64,000 nucleotides of DNA from Crossiella sp. SN42 (GTDB lineage: Bacteria; Actinomycetota; Actinomycetes; Mycobacteriales; Pseudonocardiaceae): NCBI RefSeq assembly GCF_023897065.1, contig NZ_JAMHIV010000003.1, positions 1 to 64,000 on the forward strand, in the 5' to 3' direction. The notes under the pieces are model-generated. The model ran no database searches. It was not told the origin of the DNA and was given only the letters and a program-made list of their open reading frames with translations. Position 1 is the stretch's first letter. Each line of letters starts with the position of its first letter. Of the stretch, positions 51,915 through 60,489 are shown piece by piece. A program made the translations under genes and the position numbers.

Positions 51915-54118
51915 GGACGTGGCTGGTCCACATCGTCGGTGACGCCGACCTCGGAGTGCCCAAGGACGCAGAACCGGAACTGCGGACAACGCGGGTCCAG
52001 GCCCTGCGCGAGTCGGCCGACCCCAGCGGCGCGCTGGTCTTGCTCGACTGGCCCGGCCCGGTCACGGCATCCCTGTCCCCGCTGGCCGCCGCGACCCGCG
52101 GGATGAACGCCCCGGCCGCGCTGGTCCTGGTCGCCACGGCGGTCACCAAACCCATCGCCGAGGCGCTGGCCCACGCTCTGACCGTGGCTCCGGCCGCGTT
52201 CGGAGTGGAGTTCGGCACGGTCGTGATCGCCGAGGGCGACCTCGCGGAAGCCCGTGTGACCACAGCGGTCGCCCAGGCGCTGGCCCCTGCGGCATCAGGT
52301 GATCAGGCCGTACTCACGTGGGGGAGTGGGTCCACCCAGCTGGCCCTTGGCGTGATGGACGCGGTGATCGACCGCGGGCTGCGGTGGCGGATGTCCGTGG
52401 TCGGCGTCGACTCGGCTGGTGGCGACCACCAGATCTTTGACCCCACCCTCGGCCTGCGCGCCGACCCCATGCGCGCGTTGGCCCGGCGTTGGGGCTACAC
52501 CTTCGACTCCGAGGCCGGCCGTTGGCACCGCGCGCACCTCGCCCCGGATCTGGACGGTCTAGGCCTGCTCGTGGCCGACCTGTTGACCAAGGGGGATGCC
52601 ACCAGCGGCTTCGCCGTCCGCGAGTACATCTGGGCCCGCTACCGCGCACTGCGCGACCCGGCCCACCCCGATCTGCGGCAGTGGGCCGAAGGGCAGGTGC
52701 ACAACGCCAGGCCCACCACCGGCCGGCTTCTCGGCGTCATCGAACGCCTCGGCCCCCACGCCGCTCCGGCGGTCCGTGCCGCGGTCGACTCCACCGCGGG
52801 TGCTTGGCTGACCTCCCAGCCAGCCAAGCTACTCAACAGGATCGGTGCGAGGAGCAGCCATTCCCTGCTCCCGCCCTGCCCGCAGGACAGCCAGCTCCTT
52901 CGTCGCGAACTGGGCATGACTCTGGCCACGACCGCCTGGTACCTCGGTGTCCTGGGTGACCAGCCCGAGGTCAGGCGGAACGAGCTGTTCCTGGCCGTCC
53001 ACGACAACGGTGCCGACCGTGCGGTGGTCGACTATCTCGGGTTCGCCGAACCGGCCGATGTGCCCCGCCGCTACCTGGTGCTCGGCACCCCGCCCACCCA
53101 TTCGCATGCCGGGACCTACCCCCATACCCACGAACTGGCCGCCCGCCTTGGCACCGGTGTCGCCGACCTCGCCCCCGCCACTCCGGAAGCTGCCCACGCG
53201 CTTCTCACCCAGCACTGGGCAGCCATCACGGACCAGGTCGGCGCCATTGTGCTCATCCCGTCCGGACCCAAGCCCGTTGTGCTGCCCGTGTTGCTGGCCG
53301 CCTATCGCATCGCCGCTGAGAACGGGATACCGCTGTACGTGCGGGAACTCGCCAACGACGGCACGATGCACCGGCTGGTCACCCGCTTCGGCGCCCACCG
53401 GGACTTGCTGGAACTGGCCGGACACGCACTGTCCACAGTGGAGCTGGACGTGGCGGCCCGGGTGCTGGAAGCCTGCGGACAGACCTCGCTCGCGGACCGG
53501 GCCCGCAGACTGGCCATCGCCCTGAGCTGCCGCACCCTGGATAACTCCCGCTGGCCCACCGAACTCCCCGACACCGGCCAGGCCATCCTCACCCGTGGCC
53601 TGCTCGCGCAGCGACTGCTGGTCTGCGCGGAGCTCGCCGCCCGGCACACCGACCCCGGCCACACCGTGCGGGCACTGTGCGCGGCACGAGCGGTGATCGA
53701 GGAAAGCGTCCGTAAGTCCGCCACCGGCCGCACCGCCGACCAGGAGTGGGTGCACTTCCGCAACTTGCTCAATCGCTCCTCGGACCAGGCGAGTCGTCTG
53801 ATGGCCGCGGTGATCGAACTCCGCGACGCGCTGCCCATCGTCCACGGCCCCCACCTGTCCAGTCCGGCGGAGTTGGCGCGGCTGATCGCGGACAAGCTCA
53901 CCACTGCAGGGGTACGCGGCGCCGTTTCCCGGCCCACCGCCGCCACGGTGCTAGCCGCCGCCGCCCACACCGCCCGCGCGGTGCCCGCGCTGGGCATGCC
54001 GATGGCAGCGCACCGTGGGCCCATGCTGTCTGAGTTGTTCGCCGCTCTGCGCGACGACGTCGCCGCATACGCCGCCGCGGAGTGGGAGAGGCTCGTGGCC
54101 GCGGCCCGGTTAGCGTGA
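51911..54118 (+). CDS. CARF-like / HEPN-like protein, candidate type III effector
   Basis: A 735-residue protein. Residues 1-190 and about 370-520 look like two Rossmann folds of CARF type: AVLTWGSGSTQLALGVMDAV (about 133) and AIVLIPSGPKPVVLPVLLAA followed by ENGIPLYVRELANDG (about 445). The C-terminal 170 residues are helical and contain R638-x6-H645 in ELRDALPIVHGPHL, the spacing of a HEPN ribonuclease motif. This is the architecture of Csm6/Csx1-type RNases activated by cyclic oligoadenylates. Placement next to array 2, downstream of a GGDD Cas10 system, supports it. Fold calls are by pattern and remain to be tested. Confidence 0.62.
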   Translation: MRTWLVHIVGDADLGVPKDAEPELRTTRVQALRESADPSGALVLLDWPGPVTASLSPLAAATRGMNAPAALVLVATAVTKPIAEALAHALTVAPAAFGVEFGTVVIAEGDLAEARVTTAVAQALAPAASGDQAVLTWGSGSTQLALGVMDAVIDRGLRWRMSVVGVDSAGGDHQIFDPTLGLRADPMRALARRWGYTFDSEAGRWHRAHLAPDLDGLGLLVADLLTKGDATSGFAVREYIWARYRALRDPAHPDLRQWAEGQVHNARPTTGRLLGVIERLGPHAAPAVRAAVDSTAGAWLTSQPAKLLNRIGARSSHSLLPPCPQDSQLLRRELGMTLATTAWYLGVLGDQPEVRRNELFLAVHDNGADRAVVDYLGFAEPADVPRRYLVLGTPPTHSHAGTYPHTHELAARLGTGVADLAPATPEAAHALLTQHWAAITDQVGAIVLIPSGPKPVVLPVLLAAYRIAAENGIPLYVRELANDGTMHRLVTRFGAHRDLLELAGHALSTVELDVAARVLEACGQTSLADRARRLAIALSCRTLDNSRWPTELPDTGQAILTRGLLAQRLLVCAELAARHTDPGHTVRALCAARAVIEESVRKSATGRTADQEWVHFRNLLNRSSDQASRLMAAVIELRDALPIVHGPHLSSPAELARLIADKLTTAGVRGAVSRPTAATVLAAAAHTARAVPALGMPMAAHRGPMLSELFAALRDDVAAYAAAEWERLVAAARLA

Positions 54119-54334
54119 GGTGGTTCAGCACAGCACTGGGCCATCGCCGACTTCCGGGGACACCGTGGCCATCGCGGCCCCATCCCCGTGGCAGAAGAGA
54201 CAAGACTCAGGCGCATGGGCAACCGGGTTGATGTACAACGTGGTCAGCGGGGCAGCCGGATCGGCCGCACAGGGGGGCACCACCCACCGAGTCGCCCTGC
54301 CACTGTCGCCGGAGGCCCGCCGATCCCACAGCAG

Positions 54335-54359
54335 CTTCCCCCGCGTGCGCGGGGACGAC
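54335..54359. repeat. Isolated type I-E-like CRISPR repeat fragment
   Basis: CTTCCCCCGCGTGCGCGGGG followed by ACGAC is close to actinobacterial type I-E repeats read backwards. A second, different hairpin (GTCCCCGCGCAGTGCGCGGG) lies at 54415-54434 in the other orientation, about 80 bases away. The spacing and orientation do not fit an array. Confidence 0.35.
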
Positions 54360-54380
54360 AGGATCCGTGGGGTAAGGGAG

Positions 54381-54410
54381 TGTCCGAGGGGGGACTTGAA
54401 CCCCCGCAAG
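54381..54410 (-). other. tRNA 3'-end-like fragment, candidate att remnant
   Basis: Minus strand: GCGGGGGTTCAAGTCCCCCC then TCGGACA, i.e. a full T arm and 3' acceptor strand as in class II (leucine-type) tRNAs. The upstream sequence does not give a D arm or anticodon arm, so no complete tRNA is present. Comparable to the tRNA-Lys fragment at 31146-31190 but from a different tRNA. Confidence 0.5.
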
Positions 54411-54963
54411 TAGCGTCCCCGCGCAGTGCGCGGGTTCATGTGAACTATTATAGCGCTCCGACTTGCGGACAGTCCACTCTGGCTCAGTTCGTCCGTGTGG
54501 ATCACCAGGGCAATCACGACATCAGGACTCAATCCGCAATGTCGGTGTCCTGCTGTCGAGGTGAGCAAGCTGCTCTCGTAGCCGACTGGCTTCAGTCTTC
54601 GCTTTGCGAAGGCGCTGCTTCAGGCCGGCACGTGACGGCGCTTTCGGAGATCGGTCGTTGTTGAGGTCCTGGCACTCCCGCAGCGCCGCTTCACGCGGCC
54701 TGGCGGTCCTGGGCAACTTCTGTAGACGTGTGGCTGGCGCGAGGCTGGCTGGCTGTGACGGAGCAACGACCGCGCAGGAAATCAGTCCGGTTGTCGACGG
54801 TTCTACTCCGGCTCCCTCTCGGCCGGTCATGACGACCGATCATGCCAGCCCCAAGGGTCCGAGCAACGTTACAGGCCAGCACGCGAGGATGGTCAATCGC
54901 GATCTCCGGCGAGAGCGCACTGTCAGGGCGAACCAAACATCGACGGAGTTTCCACCAGCCCGA

Positions 54964-56853
54964 TTAGTCCAAGGCACTTCGAGGAGCTGTTTGCGCATTA
55001 GCGGCACCCAGGTTCGTCGTCCCGGAGACATCATCATCGTCGGTGAATGGGATACTTGACCGCAAGGACACGTGCTCGACGTCGCCATCCAGCTTGGCGT
55101 CGGCTCTATCTTCACTGAGAACGATCGCGTCTTCCAGCGGCAGCTGCGTCGCGTGCACGCCATCGAGTTCGACACGTAGGCCATAGGTGCTTTCGTATTC
55201 GGTCGGGAACATCTCCCAGTGCACCGACGGCGCCAGGACCGGCATCTTGGCCTCCAGCTTCGCCAGATAGACCGCTGCCCTCAGCAACACTGCGGACGGT
55301 GAGTCGCCGGCGAACTCAACCCAACTGCTGCTTCCGCGGCGAAAACCCGCAGCCCTCCACTCGGGTTCTGACAATCCGGGCTCGCTGGACAGCCCGACAG
55401 GTACCGGCATTGGCATGGCGGCACGCACGGCAGCGAGACTTGTCCGCATGGGATCCATGCGCAGAACCGTGTAGAACAACGTCTTCGTCATGGCAGCCAG
55501 CGGGAGATACGGAGACTCATCGAATTCGCGAAGCGTGGCCGGTCGGTTGTCTAGAGCATGCTGGACGTCTCGTTCGAACATACTTACGCCGTGGGTGGTC
55601 ATGTTTCGCAAAGGCACTCGGGGATTCGCTTGCGCTGCTGCCGCAGCGGTCTTGGCTGCCTTCCATCCCGTGAAGTATGCGAACCCGAGGGAATACTCGG
55701 CTACCAGCCGCTCAACGGCCTCTGTCAACCGCGGCGCGTGATTCTCCGCAACCTCTGGAAGGTTGTGCCTCTCCAACTCCCGCATGAACCATCGTATTGC
55801 CTCGGCCACGAGAATTTCGTACACCATGCCCAGCAAGTCCTCCTGTCGCTGTGCGGTCATATTTTCCGGAGCAAGTCGCTCGCACAAATGGGTATCCAGC
55901 AATGCTCGACCCGTGTCCGGGCTCGACCCAAACGGGATGCGCAGGAGAGTGTCGAATGGATAGTATTCATCGGTGCGCTTCGGTGGTTCAAGTTTTTCTA
56001 GATCACCCCCTGCTGCTGTCCATGCCTCCTCAAAGGTAGGCGGGTCCCAAATAAATGCAGTCAGTGGAGTGTTGGAATGAGGTAGGACGAGACCCGCAGT
56101 GCGGGCATCGTTGATCAGCGGTCCGACCCCAATGGCGGCGTGGAAGGGAAACGGGTGATGCCACTGTCGCATCGGCGGTATCGGGTCGACTTGAGCGGCG
56201 AAGCGCAGAAGTGCCAAGGTTGTCAGCTCCGCCCTCACAGAAGCGGCCGGAATCTCATCAGTCGGTCCTTGTCCTGAGAAGTCCGCCTGGAGCGCGTGCT
56301 GCTGGTGACGGCGCCACACTTCGTTGCCACGCAGATAGGTCTCCCGCAGTCGCTGCTCGCGCTCCTTCTGTTGCTGTCGCTCCTCGCGGCGTCGTCGAGA
56401 CTCCTCGGTCTCGGGCGCTACGACGGCTGCAGCCCTCTGCACCAACTTCGGCTCGCAGTCCACACAATGCGTGGCCCGACCGGACAGCACATCAGACAAG
56501 CTGGACCGGCTACGAAGACGAAGCAGTTGCCCGCATCCACTGCACTGCACATCCGGCAATACCGCACGTACTGCCGCTGCCGCAACGACGTTCGCCTGCC
56601 CACGGCCACGAGTGTCGATGTTCTTGACCGACGTCTCCCACGTCGGTTCGCCATACTGGTCGACACCGGTCAATGACCAGTACTGCAAGCCAATCTCCAC
56701 CAGCTCGGCATCCACGCCAGAGATGGGCTCCACGTCAAGCTTGTACTCACCCGGCAGATCCATGATCACCCCTAGTTCACCCCGTGACAGCAACGCGCGA
56801 GGGACCGTAGCCCACGCAGTTTGTCTTTCCCATTCGGGTGATAGGTGCGTCAT
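54964..56853 (-). CDS. Unknown 629-aa protein with CxxC pairs
   Basis: Starts MTHLSPEWERQTAWATVPRA (an internal Met at 56763, MDLPGEYKLDVEPISG, is possible). Residues about 103-135 contain VQCSGCGQLLRLR and THCVDCEPK, a four-cysteine zinc-binding element, followed by a strongly charged helix (RRREERQQQKEREQRLRE). The rest is mixed alpha/beta with no catalytic motif I can name. Base composition is slightly less GC-rich than the polyketide genes. It may belong to the defence island, but nothing in the sequence proves that. Confidence 0.8.
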   Translation of the reverse strand: MTHLSPEWERQTAWATVPRALLSRGELGVIMDLPGEYKLDVEPISGVDAELVEIGLQYWSLTGVDQYGEPTWETSVKNIDTRGRGQANVVAAAAVRAVLPDVQCSGCGQLLRLRSRSSLSDVLSGRATHCVDCEPKLVQRAAAVVAPETEESRRRREERQQQKEREQRLRETYLRGNEVWRRHQQHALQADFSGQGPTDEIPAASVRAELTTLALLRFAAQVDPIPPMRQWHHPFPFHAAIGVGPLINDARTAGLVLPHSNTPLTAFIWDPPTFEEAWTAAGGDLEKLEPPKRTDEYYPFDTLLRIPFGSSPDTGRALLDTHLCERLAPENMTAQRQEDLLGMVYEILVAEAIRWFMRELERHNLPEVAENHAPRLTEAVERLVAEYSLGFAYFTGWKAAKTAAAAAQANPRVPLRNMTTHGVSMFERDVQHALDNRPATLREFDESPYLPLAAMTKTLFYTVLRMDPMRTSLAAVRAAMPMPVPVGLSSEPGLSEPEWRAAGFRRGSSSWVEFAGDSPSAVLLRAAVYLAKLEAKMPVLAPSVHWEMFPTEYESTYGLRVELDGVHATQLPLEDAIVLSEDRADAKLDGDVEHVSLRSSIPFTDDDDVSGTTNLGAANAQTAPRSALD

Positions 56854-56964
56854 GACGACGCAACGGGTTAGCGATCATCCGCCACATCTGACGCTCAGCA
56901 CCGGCGGAGCGCGCCCGGCGCTCCGCCGCCGCGCTGCACCGGAACGAAACTGGAGCCAGCTGAG

Positions 56965-58197
56965 TCACCCCGCCGCGGTCGAGCCCGCCATCTGCCGAAG
57001 TCGATCAAGTGCCGCGCGGCAGTCTCCGATGGCGCGGTGCCCGCCGTCGAGCTTGTGGCTCCGGAAGCCCGTGCCGCGGGCGTTGGGTACGGCAGCCCAC
57101 ACGGCGTGCCAGCGCATCGCGCATTCCCAGGGACGGGCCAGCCACTCCGGCTCTGGAGCATTGCCGCTGATCCGGTTGTACTCGGCACGTACACGGGCCT
57201 GATCGAACGAGGCGTTCCACGTGATCACGGTCTTGCCCTGCAACACCGCGTCCAGTTGCGGCCACACTTCTGTCATCGTGGGCGCGTCGACGAGCATGGC
57301 CGCGTCGATGCCGTGTTGTTGCTGCGCCTGGGGGCGAATCGCGGCTCCCTCGGGATTCACCAACGTGTCCAGGAGGGCCGTGCCGTCCATGCTCAGCACG
57401 CCCAGTTCGATGATCCTGCCCGCGAAGTCGGTGAGTTCGGTGTCCAGGACCACCGCCTGCTTGTTGCCGAGAGCTGTGGCGGCCAAGTGAATGGCGTTTT
57501 GCCGGGACACCGTCCAGGGTCGAGTTGCGAGGTCCGCCGCGGTTTCGGGCTGGAGTCGCTGTTGAACTGGGGGGATTCGACCAGGCACGTTCGGGCGCGG
57601 TGATGTGCGTGTCGACGGTTCTCCTCGCGTCGAGGCAGAGGCAGTCGGCGGTTCCGGGTCCCAGTTCGTGATCAGACCGGGTACGGGCAACAGGTGAGCT
57701 CCAGCGGCGGTGAGGACGGATACCTCAACCAGGCGCCCTGCGGCCACGGTCCTGTTGGCCATGAACCAGGTGCCCACCGCCAGGATCTCGTGGTCGCTGG
57801 TGCTCACGGCGAGGCCGGTGATGGTGAAGCGGCCGTGTGGATGCTGCGCGAACGTCGCGAACACCAGGTCTCCGTGGCCGATGCCGTCTACGGTTTTCTG
57901 GAGCACTTCGCGGTCTTCCTCGACGCCTTCGGCGGGGTCGAAAGCCGGTGCCTCGCTGGATTCGATTGCCAGGACCGATTTTTCGGGTTTGAGGCTGGAC
58001 TCGATGAACAGCGAGCCGACCATGAAATTCTTCACGCTGGGGGAGAGGATCGCCGGACCCTCCACCACGAAAATCCCGTATCGATGATGTTGGAACGTAA
58101 CTGTGAGCTGGTTCCCGTTCCGCAAGTTCGCCAACAACTCGGTCATGCCCTTGACGTCCCGGCGAGCCGGGGGCATCAGGAGACGAGACTTAGGCAC
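56965..58197 (-). CDS. DEDDh 3'-5' exonuclease with novel N-terminal region
   Basis: A 410-residue protein starting at the GTG preceded by GGAAGGA (VPKSRLLMPPARRDVKGM); a longer frame starts at 58293. The last 190 residues are an exonuclease domain: AVVLDTELTDFAGRIIELGV (Asp and Glu), VITWNASFDQARVRAEY (Asp) and DGGHRAIGDCRAALDRLR (His and Asp). This is the DnaQ/epsilon-like fold. The first about 190 residues comprise two similar beta-rich units (NQLTVTFQHHRYGIFVVEGP and DLVFATFAQHPHGRFTITGL), an apparent internal duplication of unknown role, joined by a Pro/Ser/Thr linker. Confidence 0.82.
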   Translation of the reverse strand: MPKSRLLMPPARRDVKGMTELLANLRNGNQLTVTFQHHRYGIFVVEGPAILSPSVKNFMVGSLFIESSLKPEKSVLAIESSEAPAFDPAEGVEEDREVLQKTVDGIGHGDLVFATFAQHPHGRFTITGLAVSTSDHEILAVGTWFMANRTVAAGRLVEVSVLTAAGAHLLPVPGLITNWDPEPPTASASTRGEPSTRTSPRPNVPGRIPPVQQRLQPETAADLATRPWTVSRQNAIHLAATALGNKQAVVLDTELTDFAGRIIELGVLSMDGTALLDTLVNPEGAAIRPQAQQQHGIDAAMLVDAPTMTEVWPQLDAVLQGKTVITWNASFDQARVRAEYNRISGNAPEPEWLARPWECAMRWHAVWAAVPNARGTGFRSHKLDGGHRAIGDCRAALDRLRQMAGSTAAG

Positions 58198-58979
58198 GCG
58201 ACGGTTCCTTCCGACAGATGTCAGTGGTTGCATACCGGCGCAGTGCGGCTGCCTCGTCACTGTCGGCACCATCCGTTGGTTCCTGTGCAGCAACCCACGG
58301 ATGGGGTGAATGAGGTCAGTACATCGAGTGGCGGTGAGTCTCCTGCCGGAGGCAGGGCGCGGCGTCTAACGGGTAGAAAACAGTGCGCACAACATCAATC
58401 CTGCGGTACACCCGCGTATGTGGTACCGGGACGCTGGCTCGATCTGGAACTCCGGGCGGCGGGCTTACTGCAAGGTCGAGTTCGATCACGAAGCCCCCAG
58501 AAGACTCCTATCAGCATCTGGCGGGTGCGGATGCTGCAGCACCCGCCGGGCCGGTCGGCCGGGCGTCTCGGCGTTAGGTCAGGGCGCGACGGAGCGATGT
58601 TGTTCGGATCGATTTTTCGTATTCGGCCGTGGCTCACCTGGTCGGGGTACTGGGTGGCCTTGGCAGGCAGCAGGATCCGGGAGGCCATGTGCGCCTGGGC
58701 CACATGTCCGGGCGGGATCTCCAGGAGGTCGGCGACACCGGTCCCAGATACCTGCGGCCCCACCGTGCGGACAGCGCGAGCAGCTCCGCCCACATCTGGG
58801 CCAGCTCGTTGAGCACCCCGGCATCACCGCCAGGTCAGCCGAAGGAGCCTGCGTGCCTCCGGCGGAGTGTTCGGCGACGCGTCGGTGGCCTGGTGCGGGA
58901 ACACCGCCTGCCGGGACCGAAGTGCTCGCCGTCTATAGGGAAGTGCTCCTGGTGGACTGAGCGCTGGACCGTTCGAGTG
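58198..58979. other. About 780 bases without a secure gene
   Basis: Several overlapping frames on both strands are open, as usual in high-GC DNA, but none has a ribosome-binding site, family motif or convincing codon pattern. A minus-strand stretch near 58800 (LNELAQMWAELLALSARW) could be the relic of a helical protein. Confidence 0.4.
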
Positions 58980-59756
58980 TCACTTCTGGTACGTGTCCCC
59001 GGCGTAGCGCACCAGCGCCGCGCGCACTGTTGATAGCACCTCGAGTTTCGAGCTCGAGAGCGCCAGGACAGTCCGCCAGTCGTGTTCTTCCTTGAAGCCG
59101 TGTTCGTACTCGAAGGTCCGCCCCGCCCACGGGTCTTTGAAGCGCACCGCGATGTGGTGGCCGCCATGGTCGGGATGAGCTCGTACACAGATGCTGTCTA
59201 GCTGTGCCCAGTTCAGCCGCACACTCCGGTTCTTCCAACTGATCCATCGCCGGTCGGCGAGGCTCAGCCCGTCGGCGTCGATGATCAACGTGTCCCTGCC
59301 TCCCGAGTGCGCGTCGGCGGCACAGGCCAAGACTAAGATCACCATCAGCAGCAAGGGCATGCGGGGATCCATGGCCACCAGTTCGGCCCGGATCTGCGCG
59401 ACCGGGTTGCCGGCGAGATACGCGAGCACGAGGAGGCTGCCGCACAGCCCCACCCACCAAGCCACTCCGGTGAGGGCACCGGCCGCTCGCGCACCGATCC
59501 GGGACGCGGAGGTGGTCAGGTGCACGATCACCGGCTCGGACTCGTCTTCGGCGCGCACCGGGGTGGGCTGGACCGCCCGTGACGCCGGTGGATGGGCGAC
59601 GGTGAGCGCCACCACGAGCGAGGACACCCCGGTGACGAATGATCCCGCACCGGCGATCCACGACATCTTTTCCAAGTCCGACAGGTGCAACGCCACGGCC
59701 ATGGCCGCACACGCCAACGCGGCAGATCCGCCCAGCCAGACGCGACTTTGCCGCAT
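58980..59756 (-). CDS. Membrane protein with four helices
   Basis: 258 residues from the ATG MRQSRVWLGGSAALACAAMA. Helices at about 7-25, 30-52, 95-115 and 130-150 (LLLMVILVLACAA) are followed by a soluble C-terminal domain of about 100 residues rich in strands (TLIIDADGLSLADRRWISWK, HIAVRFKDPWAG), resembling PH-like domains of small actinobacterial membrane proteins. It starts 8 bases after the small gene at 59764, so the two form an operon. Confidence 0.75.
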   Translation of the reverse strand: MRQSRVWLGGSAALACAAMAVALHLSDLEKMSWIAGAGSFVTGVSSLVVALTVAHPPASRAVQPTPVRAEDESEPVIVHLTTSASRIGARAAGALTGVAWWVGLCGSLLVLAYLAGNPVAQIRAELVAMDPRMPLLLMVILVLACAADAHSGGRDTLIIDADGLSLADRRWISWKNRSVRLNWAQLDSICVRAHPDHGGHHIAVRFKDPWAGRTFEYEHGFKEEHDWRTVLALSSSKLEVLSTVRAALVRYAGDTYQK

Positions 59757-59763
59757 GGCATCA

Positions 59764-60066
59764 TTATGGTGTCCGCCCCGTGTAGGGGGACACCAGCACG
59801 TAGGTGGTGTGCGCACGTTTTCCGGGTGGGAGCACCTGCCCAGGTGGGGCAAGCCGCTGTTGAGGGTCGGAGTCGCCGATCAGGTGCAGCGTGGTGCCGT
59901 TCGAGGTTGACCGGGGCCTCGACCGGGCGCGCGGGGCTACTTCCCGCACACCGGCTGGCATGCCTCGAAAGGCACGTTGCGGCCCCTCGTCATCGACGTA
60001 GCCGAACTCGAACCGTTCGATGAGTTCGGCAGGTGTGCCACCGGGCACCAGATCCGGTTGCGGCAT
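59764..60066 (-). CDS. Small hypothetical protein, 100 aa
   Basis: Starts MPQPDLVPGGTPAELIERFE. Acidic N-terminal half, then a basic Arg/Ser-rich centre, and PYTGRTP at the end. No recognised motif or membrane segment. Its main support is the 8-base spacing to the membrane-protein gene. Confidence 0.5.
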   Translation of the reverse strand: MPQPDLVPGGTPAELIERFEFGYVDDEGPQRAFRGMPAGVREVAPRARSRPRSTSNGTTLHLIGDSDPQQRLAPPGQVLPPGKRAHTTYVLVSPYTGRTP

Positions 60067-60250
60067 CGGGGTTATCCCGCCCCAGTCAAACCAGCTTCGC
60101 CAGCCCGAACGGTAGAACCGAACACCCGAACTCTCTCCCGAAAACTAGGTGCGGAACCCGATCTGTTGACCGGACTAAGCGGAGACACGCCGGGCTGGTG
60201 TCGCGTCGGCTGGGCTGGACGTCGGTAGACCTCCACCTAGATCGTTGAAG

Positions 60251-60489
60251 GTGGGTGAGAACGTGCTGGTCGATATCGATCGGGACATCATCTCGATCCG
60301 GTTGCCGAGGTGGGGGCGGGTCGTTGCGAACGACGGCGTCGTGCCCTGGTTGGTGGCTGCTGACGCTGGACAGCCGGTGGAACCGGTTCGCCGTACCTGA
60401 CCGATTTCGTCGCCAGGGACACCAGCCTCGGGTCGGTTCGCAGCTATGCACACGTTCTGCTGCGCTGGTGGCTTGTCCGGACCTAGACG
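60251..60489 (+). pseudogene. Tyrosine recombinase N-terminal remnant, cut by IS982
   Basis: From a GTG at 60251 the frame reads WLVAADAGQPVEPVRR and stops; one frame over it continues LTDFVARDTSLGSVRSYAHV and LLRWWLV until the IS982 end. This is the SAM-like core-binding domain of a phage/ICE integrase with one frameshift. The catalytic domain is missing on the far side of the insertion sequence, so a deletion accompanied or followed the insertion. Confidence 0.6.

Larger units (their letters stand above)
54119..54963. other. Gene-poor region with tRNA and repeat fragments
   Basis: No secure gene. A minus-strand frame 54522-54830 has a short coiled-coil (LKQRLRKAKTEASRLREQLA) like the tail of small transposon-associated proteins, but nothing else supports it. 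The tRNA-like and hairpin elements are listed separately. Confidence 0.45.

Noticed and set aside
54335-54435. A short type I-E CRISPR array
   Set aside because: The two hairpins differ, face opposite ways and are about 80 bases apart instead of the usual about 61.
54381-54475. A complete class II tRNA gene on the minus strand
   Set aside because: T arm and acceptor are good, and six acceptor pairs can even be drawn, but no D arm or proper anticodon arm forms.
58395-58793. Minus-strand 132-codon frame
   Set aside because: No ribosome-binding site, no motif, and several alternative frames of equal length overlap it.
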